A DNA stretch of 64,000 nucleotides, from NCBI GenBank assembly GCA_025345505.1, contig JANVCC010000040.1, forward strand, positions 9,206,023 to 9,270,022. The letters are read 5' to 3'. The notes beneath the pieces were generated by a model. It made no database searches, had not been told where the DNA came from, and worked only from the letters and a program-made list of their open reading frames with translations. The stretch's first letter is position 1; every line of letters begins with the position of its first letter. Made by a program: the position numbers and the translations under genes. Source of the stretch: Todiramphus chloris collaris. Lineage: Eukaryota > Chordata > Aves > Coraciiformes > Alcedinidae. Positions 25,013 to 38,745 of the stretch are shown in pieces.

Positions 25013-28000
25013 ATAAATTCCAAAGGATAAAAAACCACCATGCTATCAAGAAGAAAGGCACGTTCCCAACACTGAACAACCAAGCAGACAGATGCAACAC
25101 CATGTATTTGGATGAAAACAAACTGAAGTTGAGAGAAAGACTTCAGCATCACCAAGACACAGAGACCTCTGCCAGCTCTCAAGAACATTAGCATCCTACT
25201 TCTCAACTTCCTTTTCCACTACACATATAGACGAGCTCTACATATTAAGAGGTGGAGTTGCAGCAAGCTGTCAGTTGGTTGCAAGGTCATGCAGCTTGCA
25301 CCCAGCTTAGCCAAGGCTCTTTTTCCCCCTCCTTCCCATCGCCCCAGTGGCTGCATTCTCCAGTTCCGTTCCTCTCTGCACAGCACCAGCACCAAACAGC
25401 TGCACTGTCTGTAACACCCCATCAAAAAGGGATTTTATTTTGAACGTAGGGTTGGGTTTTATTCCTGTAGATTGGCCATGTCTTACATCCCTAGTTCTCA
25501 GGGAGCTGTAGTATATATCATGCTTTTGTTTAGAGGCTTCAAAGAATCAAAGGATAGTAAGATGCTATGATTTAAAAGTCAAATAAAGATTTTGCTGTTG
25601 TTTCAAGCACAGGTCATATTTTTGAGAAACACCAGTTTGCCAATATTTTTATGGTCCATATTTCCATGTCGTTTCTCCCTCCGCAGCAGCAGTTACAATC
25701 TCTAGGAGCGAGGAGAACACAAAGCTCTATTGAGTAGGGGCTGAATAAAAGCGACATTGAAGCACTAGAAAATCGGCCTCTCCGCTATCTGGAGATGTTG
25801 TGCTCTCTCTCAAGCCAAGTGCGATGAATCAAGCGCACAGAAACCCCGCTCTGTCTGAATACAGAGAGGCAAAGAAGTTTATAATTGAGTGTCCCCACCA
25901 TGCTATGATGAAATTTTGCTTTTTTGCACAGTCATTTTTGAGCAGTCATTTTTCTTCTGAATACCTCACTGATGGCAATTCTTCTTTAGAAACTGCCCGA
26001 CCGGGACTGCCAACCTTTATGAAAGAAGCGTGTGTGCTTCCCTGACTGAGGGTCTTTGGCAGTTTAAGACAATCCAACTGTTGGCTGCCACATCCCATCC
26101 TACTGCTGCGCCTCCAAATCTCAACCCTTCATTTCAGCATGCTCGGCCAAGAGAAAGCTACTCGCTCAGCGGACGAGTTTCTCTGCCAGATCTTCCCAGC
26201 AAACTCCTCGCTGAACACCAGAGCAAAGCAGGGATGTGGCAGCAGTGGAGACAACTTCAGAGCGCTGTGGGACACGGCCTTGAATCCACAGCAATGCAGC
26301 ATTTACTGCACCCATGGGAAGAGTCTGTCAAACTGCTGGAGAACACTCACAAACCTCTTCAAATTTGAAATTTAAGAAGAGCTGTGTCAACTAATTAATC
26401 AAGTTGTAAGTGGCATTACAATGAAGTATTGTCATTAATCATCTATTGCATGAGTTCTAAAGCTGTGTACACCAGCTGAGGTGAACGGTTGTATGAGTAA
26501 GAAATTTAATTTTAAAAGTACCTGAAAGAACCCATCATAAATAATTCCTGTGCGGTCTTTGACAAATAACTTCAAACTCCCTGGCTGTAGATAGGACAGG
26601 GTCCTGCTGGCCAGTTATTTGCCAGGTACACATAATACATCAGATTTTGCAGATGAAATGAACAACTACAGCCAAATTTGCTTTAAAGCACACAGAGCAC
26701 TTGGAAATCAGACATTTCTAAAACTTTCAAATAAAATAGAGCACCTCAAGCAAACAAAAATTCCCCTTAAATCAAATGTAAATGGAATAGTTTTTCCATG
26801 TCTCCAACGACGTAGCTGACTGACACAGTAAGTGGTCAGACTTGATTTGGAAAGAACACTTGTGTTTGAGAGCAAAACAGCAATTGAGTTCCCGCTGCAT
26901 TTGTTCATTCTTACCATTCAACATCATCAAGCCCCTTTACATAAGCGCTACTGGCACAGGCATCAAAGGAGACAAAAACACAGAAATAATGTAATCAGCC
27001 ATAACGAGCAATCTCTTGAAAAAAGTTAAAAATACATTGGGAATGAAGACAGACTGGAGAAACTAGACTGACGTGGCTCAGAGATACCTCTTGAGCACCA
27101 ACAGACCAACTTATAGCATCTTTTTGCCGCAGTATCCCAGCCCTGCGTTCACAGATTGTACAACCACATCCCAGAGATGGTCTTGTGTATCCCAAAGCCA
27201 GGACAGACCCAGAGCAGCTGCCCATGTTTAGATCGATGAGCCTGAATTCACCTCCAGTGACAAACACACCAAGCACTAGTGAGAGGTGCACAGACACAAC
27301 CATTCCTACAACCGGGACTACGGAACCAGTGTCAGCTAAAACTCAAGGCTGGATGAACTCATCTGGAAAGCAGACTTTCCGCACTGAGCAGTTTTTGAAA
27401 CACAAATCTGATTGGTGTTAAGGATGACATCAGAGTACTGCTAGAGGAGGTGATGTCTTCGGAGGAGGCAGTTCTGAAGGGGTTCCTTCTAGAGGCAGGT
27501 GCTATTGCAGTGGAAGGGGTCAGGCAGGAATATGTTATTAGCTGGAAGGTATCATTCCAATATAAAAAATAAAAAACTATTGTACCATCTGTCACAGAGT
27601 GATTCCATCTCAAATTCTAGGTATTTTGATTCTTCAGAGTTTACTAGTTTGAAATCAGGAAAAATCTTGCCATTACTAAGGCAGTTTTGTCCTCCATTAG
27701 TGACAATTTGTCGGCTTGCGTTTGTCTTGTCAGCTGTTGTAGACAACTCCGTTTGGGTTTGAAATTTGTTCAGAAAATGGCTTGGGAGTCACGTCTTCCA
27801 ACAGTTCAAAGTCTAAAGCAGCCTCAACTATACGAGTTTAGGGTCATTGCCAAGCTTCTTAAATTACACCGTTGAAAATAATCAAGAAAACTGCTACAGC
27901 TTTGTACTCAAACTTTCTCTTTGCACTGACATCTACCTTAGGTAGAGGGGCTACTTTACATGGAACTGCTTGTTAAAGGATCGACAAACCACTTTTTCAG

Positions 28001-28698
28001 TAAGACATAGGAAAAAACCAAAACACACAAGAGAAAAAAGACAATGTAATCTCTTAACACATTTTATCTTCTTTTTCAAGGATTTCAAAGGCTGACACAG
28101 GAAGTCTGTATCCAAATCTTCCCTTTGTGAACCTGGATTGACTTCAGAGAAGCAACCCCAGGTTTCTTCTCCTTGTTTACAGGTCCTGTTTTTAGGACAG
28201 CTTTTCCAGGAAGTCAAACATGCCCAGCCCTCCTAAACGGGTGCTGGATGTGCTCCTCCAGTGACGGTGCCATCTGAGAATGGCTTTCTTTTTTGCACAA
28301 TTCAGAAGGTTCAGAGCTGCCTCTGCCACACGGCATCATTGTGACTGAGGGTTACGTATCGCTCCGCCGGAGACAAACATGTGCTAACTGAATTCTAAGA
28401 GCCTGACAACTCATTTGAAACTGCAGCTGTAAAAACAATATTGAAAACGTAAGAGTTTTCAGATGGTTTTGGGATTGAAAAACTTTGCTCACAGACCCAT
28501 ATGCAAAAATAACAAACCCACACCCATTTGTACACAGACACTTTGTGCAGCTCAACAACATGGAAACAAAGCTTTTCCAAAGGTGTTCCTGGCAGTTTAG
28601 CTTCCCATTAAACTTCATAACTTCATCTTCTTGTTCTATTATTTGCTTTTAAGATTCCAGTTTCTCCAGGAATGCAAATTCCCATTTTTAAGCAGCTT

Positions 28699-28754
28699 TA
28701 AAAAAAAACAAAAAAACAAACCCACTTACTTAAAAAAAAAAAAAAAAAAAAAAA
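28699..28754. repeat. A-rich tract with 23-base poly(A)
   Basis: AAAAAAC-type sequence followed, after a short spacer, by an uninterrupted run of A at 28732-28754. I found no retropseudogene body upstream of it. Confidence 0.85.
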
Positions 28755-31700
28755 GTGTATCTGATATTCTCCAAAAATACAAACCCAACACATCTAATTT
28801 CTTCCTCCCTCATATTAAGTAACCAGTCCAGATTCACTTCATGATGGTCAAAGCCCATTAAATTCATTTATCTGCAGGAACAACCATTTTGGTAAAACTA
28901 CACGACAACTGAGGACTCTCAGAAGAGATATTTCAGTTACATAACTTCCATCCATCTTAAAAAAAAGGGGCTTTTATTATTCAGTAACTCCATACATGTA
29001 TTAATTCACTCGTACGCTACACGCGATATTCAAACCAAATGTGAGCATTTTAACGTCCAGTCCTAATAGGTATCGCAGGAGGGAGAGGCTGTGTTCTCGC
29101 TATAATCCTATGAACTCCATAGTTTTGCAGAGGCACAGCTAATGATGAATTACACAAAACAGTTCCACCTCTCTAGAGCTTGGAGGGATGGCAGGAGAAC
29201 TTCAGCTCAAGTCCACAGGGACTGTAGAGCAAGTTACTGGGAGATACACTGACAACTATGCTGTGATTTCATATGACTTAAGTAGTTGGAAGTGGCTGCA
29301 ACTCCAGAAAAGTCAGCTTGCAAAGGCCTGTTGTGGGCAACAGAATCCCAAAGTATTAACTTCAAATAGTAAAAGTCTTCAGCTAAGACAAACCGCACGC
29401 ACAAAACCACCAGACATAAAACACTGAGGGGAATGATGGAGTACAGTCGAGATAACCGCTGTTTCCAGAGCTCTGAAACCTCGAGTCTAGGTATAAACAC
29501 ATGGAGAGGAAATTTCAGTTAGATGGAGCAAAACTGGCAAGCAAAATGTTTTCAGTTTTGATTCAGAAGTTTCAGATAATTAGAAACAGGGGTTATAGGG
29601 GTTTTTATTTCAATAAGCTGGCAACTGACTGAAAGAGGAAGGGGATCAGAGACAACGTATCGTGTACTTCCTCCTCCCTGCCATACTGAGGCAATTGTGT
29701 ATTATTTTCAGGGGTAATCACCTTTTGTTTGGGATCAAATCTCAAAACTTGCACCTTTTCAGTTGCTGCTGCGTGTCTGAAAATGTAGTTTAAGGAATAT
29801 AGGCCGAGAGCCAAATGCAAAGCTAACCAAGAGTCTCCAGCCACCTGGTGCCGTTCTAGGTATAGCTGTCCCACAAAAGCTCTGTTCAACACTGGCAAGC
29901 TGCTTCCGTACCCCGAGGAGATGCCTTTCTCCCAGCCTGCAACCCCATGCGAGCCGAGGTTTCATAAAGAAGGGAAACTTTCTGCACAGTTGGTCAAACC
30001 CAGAGTCTGTGCATCAGGACAAACTGAAGCAGGCTCGACACCCACAGCAGTGAAGTGCAGAAATACCTTTATTTCCAGCCTGGTGGATTATCCTTTCTAT
30101 AGACCTGGCGGCGAGCAGAGCTGGTAAAGGAACAGCAAGTGTGCTACGTGGGCACCGTGCCCCTCATGGATGCAGCTGGAGCAGCAGATGCAACTATTGG
30201 CACAGGAACTATTCCTTCCTCAGACAAACAAGCTAAAGTGATAAAACGTTGTTATAAGCACAAAAACACATTAGTTACACAAGTCGCTCTGAGCTTCCAT
30301 GACAAAAATCACACGCTGGTGGGTAATGCGGACTTGATCTTCAGCTAAAACTTTCAATGCGAATCCTCATCTTAGAAGCTTAGCAACACAAATGTTTTTT
30401 ATTTAAAATACAAGTGTTTCTAGTGGTGATATCTGGACAGTACCTCAATAGTTACCCTTATCCCAAAAAGCCACCATATTTATCAAAGCGGAAATTATGA
30501 TTCTTTCTTATTTCATTTTGTTTATCACTCAGAGCACGCTGCATTGTGACCTTACTAAAGGCTTCCAACTTGGGGCTGTTTCAAACAGGTTTTGGCAATT
30601 CAGATAACTGTTCATGGCAAGTTTAATTGTAGTTATAAAGAAATTACGCTCTTGAAAGCGTCAACAAAATAGTAAGAGGAATGAGCTCTACACGAGACTC
30701 CTTGATGACTAGCAACACAATATTGCTAATGACCAAGATGATGAAAATCCAGACGTATGTCAAGGATTTTAGTTCTACATCGAGTTAAAACAGTCATGGC
30801 ACATCTCTAAAAACTGTACCCAAAAAGCTACTTAAAAATACTGTTGAGATTAAAACTTAAATACCTGGAAAATAAAATAGGCCAGGACTTTATTGCTTTT
30901 TACCTACCTCTGAAGACATCCTGTCAACAGTATCTACAGTCTACTGCACTTACACTTCCTGACCTCTCAGACTTCCCCTTCCCCAAGCCTTTAAAGGCAC
31001 GCGCTCCGCAATCAGCCAATATAATGACTGCTCCTATGGAAAAGGAAGGGCAGAAATGCCTCTCCTCTGTGCAGCAGCAGCTAACCTGGATGACTTTCAA
31101 ACAGAAGAACATCTCCAAACATCCTGATCACTGTCCAAATACGTGAGGCTTCAAATTAATCTTCAACTGCTTCATCTGTCCATCAGTCTCACTGTCAGAT
31201 TACTGATTACTTTGCTTCCCCCATGTGTGCTTACAAGAAGCTACAGGTAGAAAGATAGCCCTGAGGTCTTTCATTCCTCTTCCAACATGATTTTTAATCT
31301 CTACCAGCATTCTACAGACCCTTTCATATGTAATTTGCTGTAGCACTACAAGACTGGCCTCAGAAAAAAAACCTATTCCTACAAAAACAAAAGTTATCCT
31401 ATTGAAAGGTCACTTGCCTTTACTTATGCATGATATATTAAATTTGTATATCCAGTTTTGGTGGAAAATGGAAGGACTTTCTCTGCTGTGACTTTCCTCC
31501 TTTACCAATTATGAATGCAAGAAAAACATGTTCTACAAAGAGAACTTATTTATTAATTAGGTGACTAATAAAATGAACTTACAAGGAAAGTGCCTTGGTT
31601 CTTGAAGAGTGTCAGGCTTTAGAGGGCACATTTGGGTTACACTCGTCATTTACTGAAGCCATTTGTTTTAAACTGCTGCCAAGACAAATTACGGAAAACG

Positions 31701-34197
31701 TGTTCTTTGCAAGAGACATTTTGCTCTCCATCATAAAATGGGAAATTAGTCTCAAGTTGGACTAACTCTGTCTCTCTTCTCCAGACCATAGCACAAGGAC
31801 ATTTCCCTTTTAATACACAGTTACCTTAAAAATAAAAGCAAGTAAAAGACAAACTTCAATTAGCAGACTTTTCTCCCCTGCAAATTAGCTTACTGAACAG
31901 GAAATAGGTGCTTGGATACCACACTAATGACTGATAACGACCTTAGCCCAGAAAATGCTGAATTTTGAGGGATGAAGTGCCCAAAGTTCAGGAAACATTC
32001 CAAGTCAGTATTTGATTTGGGTGTCAAGTGCTGTGCTTGCCTTCCCCTTCCCCCCAGGAGACATCAGCCGTCTGTCAGTACGGACACATTGCTTTGCTGG
32101 CGAGCGCGGAGAAACGATAGCCGAAGACTAAGCAAAGCCTGCCCACTCCCCCCTCCAAAGGTGCTAGCTTCATACACTTTGTGCAAACTTTGGGCATCAG
32201 ATGGATAATCTTGTGAGAACTGATTTGTTTCTAGATCTGCTGGATACTTCCAGTCCGTGCTTTCTTTTTAATAAATGTATGAGGCACAAACACTAAGCCT
32301 GTACTTCTATCGCAGAGCTACGCCCACGTAAGTTCTATCTCATGAGCAGAGGGCAGCCAAGCCTATTTTTCAAAACCTTTGCTGTGTCTGGAGTCCAAAA
32401 GCTGGCTATTATATTAAACCCAAGCTATGTTTTACCCACTCCAGGCTTTTTTTTCCAAAGACTTTCAGGTGGAAAACCTGCAGCTGTTACAACTCGCTGA
32501 AGAATATCCAGGCTGCAAGAATGGGAAAATCAGGATAAATTGCAAGCAAAATGTTGCAAGTGTGCAAGGCTTTGGGCTCTTGAGGAGTGGTATTTTCAGA
32601 CTGAAGAATTACCGCAGGACATCGGGGTAGACAGTCAGGGCAACAGAAGGGGAAATGTCAGCGCGAGAGGCTACAGATAGCTTATGGAGTTAAGTGCCCA
32701 AATGTGATTCTTTCCAAGCAAATAAATATGCAGCCTGCATCTGTTCATGGGTTTTCACTGAAGATGAGAAAATCATCTCTCCATATGCAAGATACAACCC
32801 TGTGCATTAAAAAAAAAAGGCACAAAGCAGTCTTTTTAGATCAATTGAAGCAATTTGGAAAAAAATGATGCGCATGAAACATCACTGAGCGCTTTCGCCT
32901 CCCTGGCCTTACCACAGCTTCTCTGAGAGAGGCTTTAAAACAGTGTTTAAGTTGAGAAAAACACTTGACACAGGGGTACTGGGTCCCAGAATAATACAAG
33001 AGAATTCACTGTTTTTCAGGAATTACAAATTCTCCCATTCTAAAATATTTCTTCAGCAAGCAAACAGCTCCTGGAAGATTTTAACTTGGACTCTGTCCTC
33101 ATCTACATTTTAACTACCTCATTTCTTAAGGTCTCAAAGCCTTTCCCCATTAAAACTGCACGGTATAAAACAGTGACAAATTGACAACCTAATTTTTCTA
33201 AAGCATTCAGCAGTGGCACAAAAGTCTCTTCTTAACATTTCCAGCTTTTTTGCTTGTCAGAGACTAGCCAGGAGCATCCCTGCAGTGACTACAGGGAGCA
33301 GGACAGAGGCAACTTGTGCACCAGCAGCACACTTCAAAGCCTGGGCCAAACAAAGAGCCAGCACCAGGCTAAGTGACATCAGCACCAAGTCCCAGGGCAG
33401 TCTCCTTTCTTCCAGGAAGGAACATTAAATCTAAGGATGCCAATGCCAAGTGCTTCTTCCTCAAGAGCAAAGTTACAGGCTGGAGAGCCAAGGCTACTTC
33501 CCCCAGCATCATCAAAACACCCGGGACACAAGTAAGCACTTCATAACCTGTAAATTGGGAAGAATTTCATCCTTCACAAGGCAATTTCACTTATTCTTAC
33601 ACTGGTCCCCCAAATACTGTCTCCTCCTGTGATTTTGTGTGCTGCACTTTAATTGGCTTCTCAATTCCTGAATTAAACTCCTTTAACGAAGCTCAGGCAG
33701 AGCGCTAGCTTGTTAACGGACTGCCTGTACAGAGCAATGTTGAAAGCTGTCTCTGAAATGCATTATTCAACGGAGACGAGCCTCATTTTACTATTTTACC
33801 GTTACTCCTTTTTGAGAAGGCAGGATAAGGGGGTTACTCTTGTACTAAGTGAGAAACAAATCAGACGGAAGCTCTTTGGGACATGGCTTTGGTGTGGTTT
33901 CTCTAGGAGGCACAAACCAAGCAGGCAAGTCAGATTTTTGTGGTTATTGCACCTTTTGGTCAAATTTGGCCACCTGGACTTCAGGAACTGCAAAGCAGCT
34001 ACTGCTCTGCTGCCAAGAAGGGAACATTTCAAAAGGAAATTATCTAAATCATATTCTTGCATCTCTTTATGGGTCTGCAAAGGAGGGCACTTGAAGGGTC
34101 CATAAACTGCAGGAGAAAGAACTCCCCAGGTTAACCCAGGGCAGAAGCAGCGCTGCCACTCTTCCTGTTTAGCGAGCACCTGCAATGCTTTAGTGTT

Positions 34198-34227
34198 AAA
34201 AAAAAAAAAATATATATATATAAAAAT
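34198..34227. repeat. Poly(A)/AT tract
   Basis: A run of thirteen A followed by TATA dinucleotides. Confidence 0.8.
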
Positions 34228-35541
34228 AGTTATTTATCACAGTCCCCTTTAATGGGTGGTTCACCAGGAGAGCACCGCTGACACCTCCAGGTCAGAGAAC
34301 AAAGGGGTACTAAATCCAAGGTGCGAAACCTCTCCCCAGTTACTTCCCAGTTACCTAGTGCAAAGCAGGTCTCTGGCGTGCGTTTCTTCCCATCCCTTCA
34401 TGCTAAAGGGAAGGACACGTTCTCTTCTACATCCGAACCACAGGAGCCTGTCAATCACAGCGTGATACACAACACAGCTCCATCCTGCACTGCAGCTGTT
34501 TGGTCACATTTGATGTCTTGAGTCACTCAGCAGCATTTCTGAGGGTAGTTACAACAAACGCCCCAGCACACTTATCTCCCACTGAACACAGAGGGAAGCA
34601 ATCACTTCTCATCTCACCAAGTGGAACATCATCTGTTCTGCTCTTACACAATCTTTTATTGTTTCTCCAGATACCTGTAGTCCAGTTTTCTGCCCGAGAC
34701 CAGAATCATATGGGAACTTGCAAACATCCTTCTCCATTCCGGCAGAGACACACCGAGACATTGTAAGTGCAGCCCACCCCGACCTATCTTCCTTCACAGT
34801 AAATTTGACATCGCGTACGACTGCGCAGTGGCTCTCCATCCCCTCGAGACAAGGACTTGGCAGGAGCACCATTCCCCTTCTGTCGAAGCTAAGCCTATAT
34901 ATTAATCCATCTACATTCACGGAAGAGGTTTATAAGCCATCTAGATCATGCTACTGTATAGCTATAGTTACATTTTAGACAGCAAAAGCAATAAGCAAGC
35001 CTTCAAAAAGTTGTTGCAGCAGCATATCATTTTAGCAGAACCTTTTGATGTCAGTCAGAAATATTGTTTAATGTGTACTTTCATGGGAATAGTCTTTCTT
35101 GAAAGACAGATTGTTTGGCTGAATAGAGGTTCTGTAAAACTCATTTGCAGCTTGGCATTTTGCACACAAGGTAAGGTCAGTAAAAACCGCTCTGACGTGC
35201 CAGCGAGGACAGCCACCCGTTGCTTTTCAGACAGTGCACGTATTCTGAAGGAGCAGGGAGTAAGGGTTCACCTAGCAGGGGTAGGAGGGAAGCTCACAGA
35301 CGAAGCAGTGCAATTACTCCTTTGTAAGTCCGCCGATAATCTCCGTGTACAGACACCACACACCCACTGAAGAGGTGGCAGAACTATGGCAGAAGAGGCA
35401 CTGCTATTGTTACACTGTCAACTTCTCCTGTAAACAAGCCCGACAAATAATTTTCTGGATGCATCTGGCTTGCAACACAAAGGAGGGAAGCTTTAGACAA
35501 AACCTGCTTCAAGGTGTCCCCACCACTGCACGCGGCAGTGT

Positions 35542-35575
35542 GGCAGGGCACAGCAGCCAAGGCAGGGCACAGCAG
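35542..35575 (+). repeat. 15-bp direct repeat
   Basis: GGCAGGGCACAGCAG occurs at 35542-35556 and again at 35561-35575, separated by four bases. Confidence 0.8.
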
Positions 35576-36667
35576 TGCTGTCTTCCACCTGCTGTTTTGT
35601 CAAACGATGTTAGTTAATTAAAATCTAGAATAAAATAACTTTGCAAGCATATGAAGATAGCATTTGCACTGAAGAGCAGAAGGCCAAAAGTGAAGAACCT
35701 TCACAGAATGAAAAATTTTCATTGCCGAGACAGAAAGTCCAAAGAGCTGCACCAGCTCAGTGCACCCCATGCTACGGGGCAGTTGCTCCTCACACTCAGA
35801 GCCCCGAAGGCTTGCAAATAAAAAACAAAGGTGAGAAAAGCTTATTCAAGGAACAGTCAGAAACTACATTTACCGATGTTCCAGGAGTCTTATTCTTGAG
35901 TCATTCAAATCTGTCAGGTTGTTGAACATATTCCCAGTGAAGCTCGGAGACACGTGGACTCAATTATCAAACAGTGATACCAGGAGAGCAAAACCACAGT
36001 AACCAGTGTCTGTCTGCTCCTGGCCAGCTGCTGAGGGCAAGCACACAAGCCAGCTGATGCTTCCAAGTGTCCCGCAGTGCACAGAGGAGGCTTTGAAGTT
36101 TATTCCTGGTGGCATGTTTCTCCAACAATACCTACAGATGCTTGCTCCTTGGCATTTAGCATCAGCAGGCACAAAGCTCTCACACGGAAACAATGGCAAG
36201 AGGACGAGGTCATGGAGATGTAACCCCGAATGCAGGGTATGAACTCCTCTCGCTCGTCGCAAAGGTGCTGCCTGTTGGAAAACCATTCCGTTGACTAGTA
36301 GACTAACAAACCTGACTGCACTTTGGTTAAGACACACCAGTCCCATTTAAGATGATCTTCCCACAGATTAGCTTTAGTGTGGAGTAACATCAATTTGAGA
36401 ACCTTGGGGCTTCTAGGAGGTGGTGACAGGAAGGATCAGTTGTGTTGTTATTGGCAGTTTTCCGTTTGTCCGCTGTTCGCTCTTTAGATTCACACAAACT
36501 GGTTTTCATTCTGAGTCTTCACATAGAAATTCATTGTTCATATACTGAGAAGAAAAAAATCTCCAGGTTTCAAGCAACAGGTCAAATTCTACAGCAGGAC
36601 AGACGTGCCACAGTCTTCCTTACTCCGTATCACCACATTGGCCTCAATAGGCAGGAGAGTTCAGTGG

Positions 36668-37441
36668 AGAAGAACCCAATGAAGTTCAACAAGGGCGAGT
36701 GTAGGGTCCTGCACCTGGGGAGGAATAACCCCCTGCACCAGTACAGGGGAGGGAGTGACCTGCTGGAAAGCATGGCAAAGGGCCTGGGAGTGCTGGGGGA
36801 CAAATTCACCATGAACCAGCAATGGGCCCTCATGGCCAAGAACATGAACAGTCTCCTGAGGGCCATTAAGAATAGTATAGCGACCAGGCTGATGGAGGTT
36901 TTCCTCCCTCTCTACTTCTACCCTCATGAGGTCACCTCTAGAGTACTGGGTCCAGTTCTAGGCTCCCCAGTTCAAGAGAAACAAGGAACAACTGGAAAGA
37001 GTCCAGTGGAGGCTACAAAGATGCTGAGGGGACCAGAGCACCACTGTGCTGAGGAAAGGCTGAGAGCCCTGGGGCTGTTCAGCTGGAGAAGAGCAGCCTG
37101 AGAGGGGAGCTGAGCAATGCTGAGCAAGAGATAAAGGGCCCCTGGGGGCAAGAAAACGGGGACAGACTCTTGTCAGTGGTGCCCAGCAACAGGACAAAGG
37201 GCAATGGGCACAAACTGGAACCCAGGAGGTTCCATCTGAGCAAGAGAAGTTTCTTTGGTGTGATGGTGCTGGAGCCTGCCCCAGGCTGCCCAGAGAGGCT
37301 GTGGAGTCTCCTCTGGAGAGATTCCAAACCTGCCTGGACACTGCGATGCTGGGCCCCCTGCTCTGGGTGACCCTGCTGGGGCAGGGGGGTGGCACCAGGT
37401 GATCCCCAGAGGTTGCTTCCAACTCCCACCATTCTGTGATA
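36668..37441 (+). mobile_element. CR1 LINE fragment with reverse-transcriptase C-terminal remnant (plus strand)
   Basis: The longest CR1 piece, about 770 bp. Frame +1 from about 36676 reads MKFNKGECRVLHLGRNNP, then ATKMLRGPEHH and EERLRALGLFSWRR, equivalent to the conserved C-terminal part of CR1 ORF2 (MKFN..KCRVLHLGRNNP, ATKM.RGLEHL..EERL..LGLFSLEKRRL). The frame stops at 37101 and continues in others with VVPSNRTKGNGHKLE and FHLSKR. The 3' end (GGTTGCTTCCAACTCCCACC, ATTCTGTGAT) is the usual avian CR1 end. It is degenerate and inactive. Confidence 0.94.
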
Positions 37442-37735
37442 ACGCGATCCAAGTAACAAATTGAGTAAAGATAACAGCATAACACACTCACATTGTATTA
37501 CATCTAAACCAACATGGGCTATGTAAGAGTAGCTGCTTCTCTTTGATAAACTTACATTTTTCATTACTTAAATATTAAATTTTATTCAAATTCATGAAAA
37601 TAAAACCTTAAAAGCAAGTTTATGACAGAATTTGCTATTTGTTTCAACAGTATCGAAAAGAAAAAACAAAGTGTTCTGCCTAGTCTAGCATGAATTTAAC
37701 TAGTGATAATTTAGTTTTAATTTGTACCATCTTAC

Positions 37736-37888
37736 CTCAATCAATTTGTTGGCATGTTCACGGAAAACCTGGGCATATTCTTTGACTTCTTTTTCATTCC
37801 CATTCTTGGCAGCTTCAATCAATACTAGAAGAGGAACATTTGTTTCCAGAAAAGAGTCCGATACATGGTCCATAACAGCTTTGCGAAG
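37736..37888 (-). CDS. CTNNA1: CTNNA1 exon 9 (M1-M2)
   Basis: 153-bp exon, phase 0 at both ends, 51 codons (residues 382-432). The acceptor tatttcag ends at 37889 and the donor gtaag is at 37735-37731. It encodes LRKAVMDHVSDSFLETNV, then LIEAAKNGNEKEVKEYAQ and FREHANKLIE. His-Val in MDHVSDS, Asn in AAKNGNE and Ile in NKLIE are alpha-E states. This covers the M1 to M2 transition, the region that unfolds under tension to expose the vinculin site encoded mainly upstream. Confidence 0.97.
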
Positions 37889-38664
37889 CTGAAATAAACA
37901 TAGAACACAATATTTTTCAGTAGCATTCCACTGCTGTTTTACTGTATTAATACACAAAGCTGAAGTACCCTTGTAGTTGATCCTTTTTCCTATGTGTGGT
38001 CAAGGCTTTCCCTGCACTAAGTCTTGTCTATATCTTGTCAATTTAAATTAAATCTCCTTAAAAAACTGGATTAGTTATATAAGTGCAAGTCATCCATTTG
38101 GCCACAAATATTGATTTAGAAGTTCATATTGGTTTTGTCTGAGTAAATTTGCTGCTTTCCCTCAGCTCATTAAACAACATGCTGATTTAACTTTTTTTTT
38201 TTCTCCGAGAATAAAAACATTTTTTCAACAAACTTGATCCATATTCACATTTATTTGAAAAGAGGAACATGGTGTTTTAAAAAACAACCAGACAAAAGAT
38301 GTGCGTTACATAAATACAGTCTTCAAAGGAAACAAGCTCTCTGAGATTAATACCATCAGAATTATAAAATATACCTGATTACATTCACAGTGTAGAAAAC
38401 GGGACTTGTTTGGTTGTTATTTTTTTATATCTCTCTTGCCATGAGGATGATTAAGAAACTAAGACCTCTGTTGCACAGTGGATTACATATCCACCCCACA
38501 CTTCCCTGTGAACTGGAAGCTTCTGGTTTTTAATTCACTAATAAAAGCAGGCAAGCCCACTGCCTACTGGAATGAAACCGACAGAGCACGGATCTCAAGA
38601 GGGCAAACACACTCATGAGTTCACTCATTTGTCTCAGCAAGTATCAGCTTCATACATTCATTAC
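37889..38664 (-). other. CTNNA1: CTNNA1 intron 8
   Basis: 776-bp GT-AG intron, AT-rich, with no recognisable element. Confidence 0.88.
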
Positions 38665-38745
38665 CTGTCTACGCAAGTCTCTGGTCTTTTTGGTCATTTT
38701 GTCGATCGCAGAGTTGAGCGCATCACTTCTTTCTTTGCGTCCAGC
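38665..38745 (-). CDS. CTNNA1: CTNNA1 exon 8 (end of M1; possible start of short isoform)
   Basis: 81-bp exon, phase 0 at both ends, 27 codons (residues 355-381). The acceptor ttttcag ends at 38746 and the donor gtaatg begins at 38664. It encodes AGRKERSDALNSAIDKM and then TKKTRDLRRQ. It is the first CTNNA1 exon downstream of the intron that contains LRRTM2. Its Met371 is the start codon of the N-terminally truncated alpha-E-catenin described in mammals, which lacks the beta-catenin-binding domain; Met371 is conserved here. Whether the short form is made in this species is inference. Confidence 0.96.

Larger units (their letters stand above)
23436..37735 (-). other. CTNNA1: CTNNA1 intron 9
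   Basis: 14.3-kb GT-AG intron, the longest complete one here. Recognised contents are CR1 fragments at 24929-25012 and 36668-37441, an A-rich tract with a 23-base poly(A) at 28699-28754, an A/AT tract at 34198-34227 and a short direct repeat at 35542-35575. The rest is unique sequence without convincing coding or RNA features. Confidence 0.85.

Noticed and set aside
28699-28754. Poly(A) tail of a processed pseudogene
   Set aside because: No coding or mRNA-like body was recognised upstream and no target-site duplication was seen; treated as low complexity.
36442-37101. 219-codon plus-strand open frame
   Set aside because: The second half is the decayed CR1 reverse-transcriptase C-terminus; the first half is unrelated intron. 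It is not a host gene.
90-38745. Assignment of the host gene to CTNNA2 (alpha-N-catenin) or CTNNA3
   Set aside because: Exons 9, 11, 13, 14 and 16 carry alpha-E-specific residues throughout, and the nested gene is LRRTM2, the partner of CTNNA1, rather than LRRTM1 or LRRTM3.
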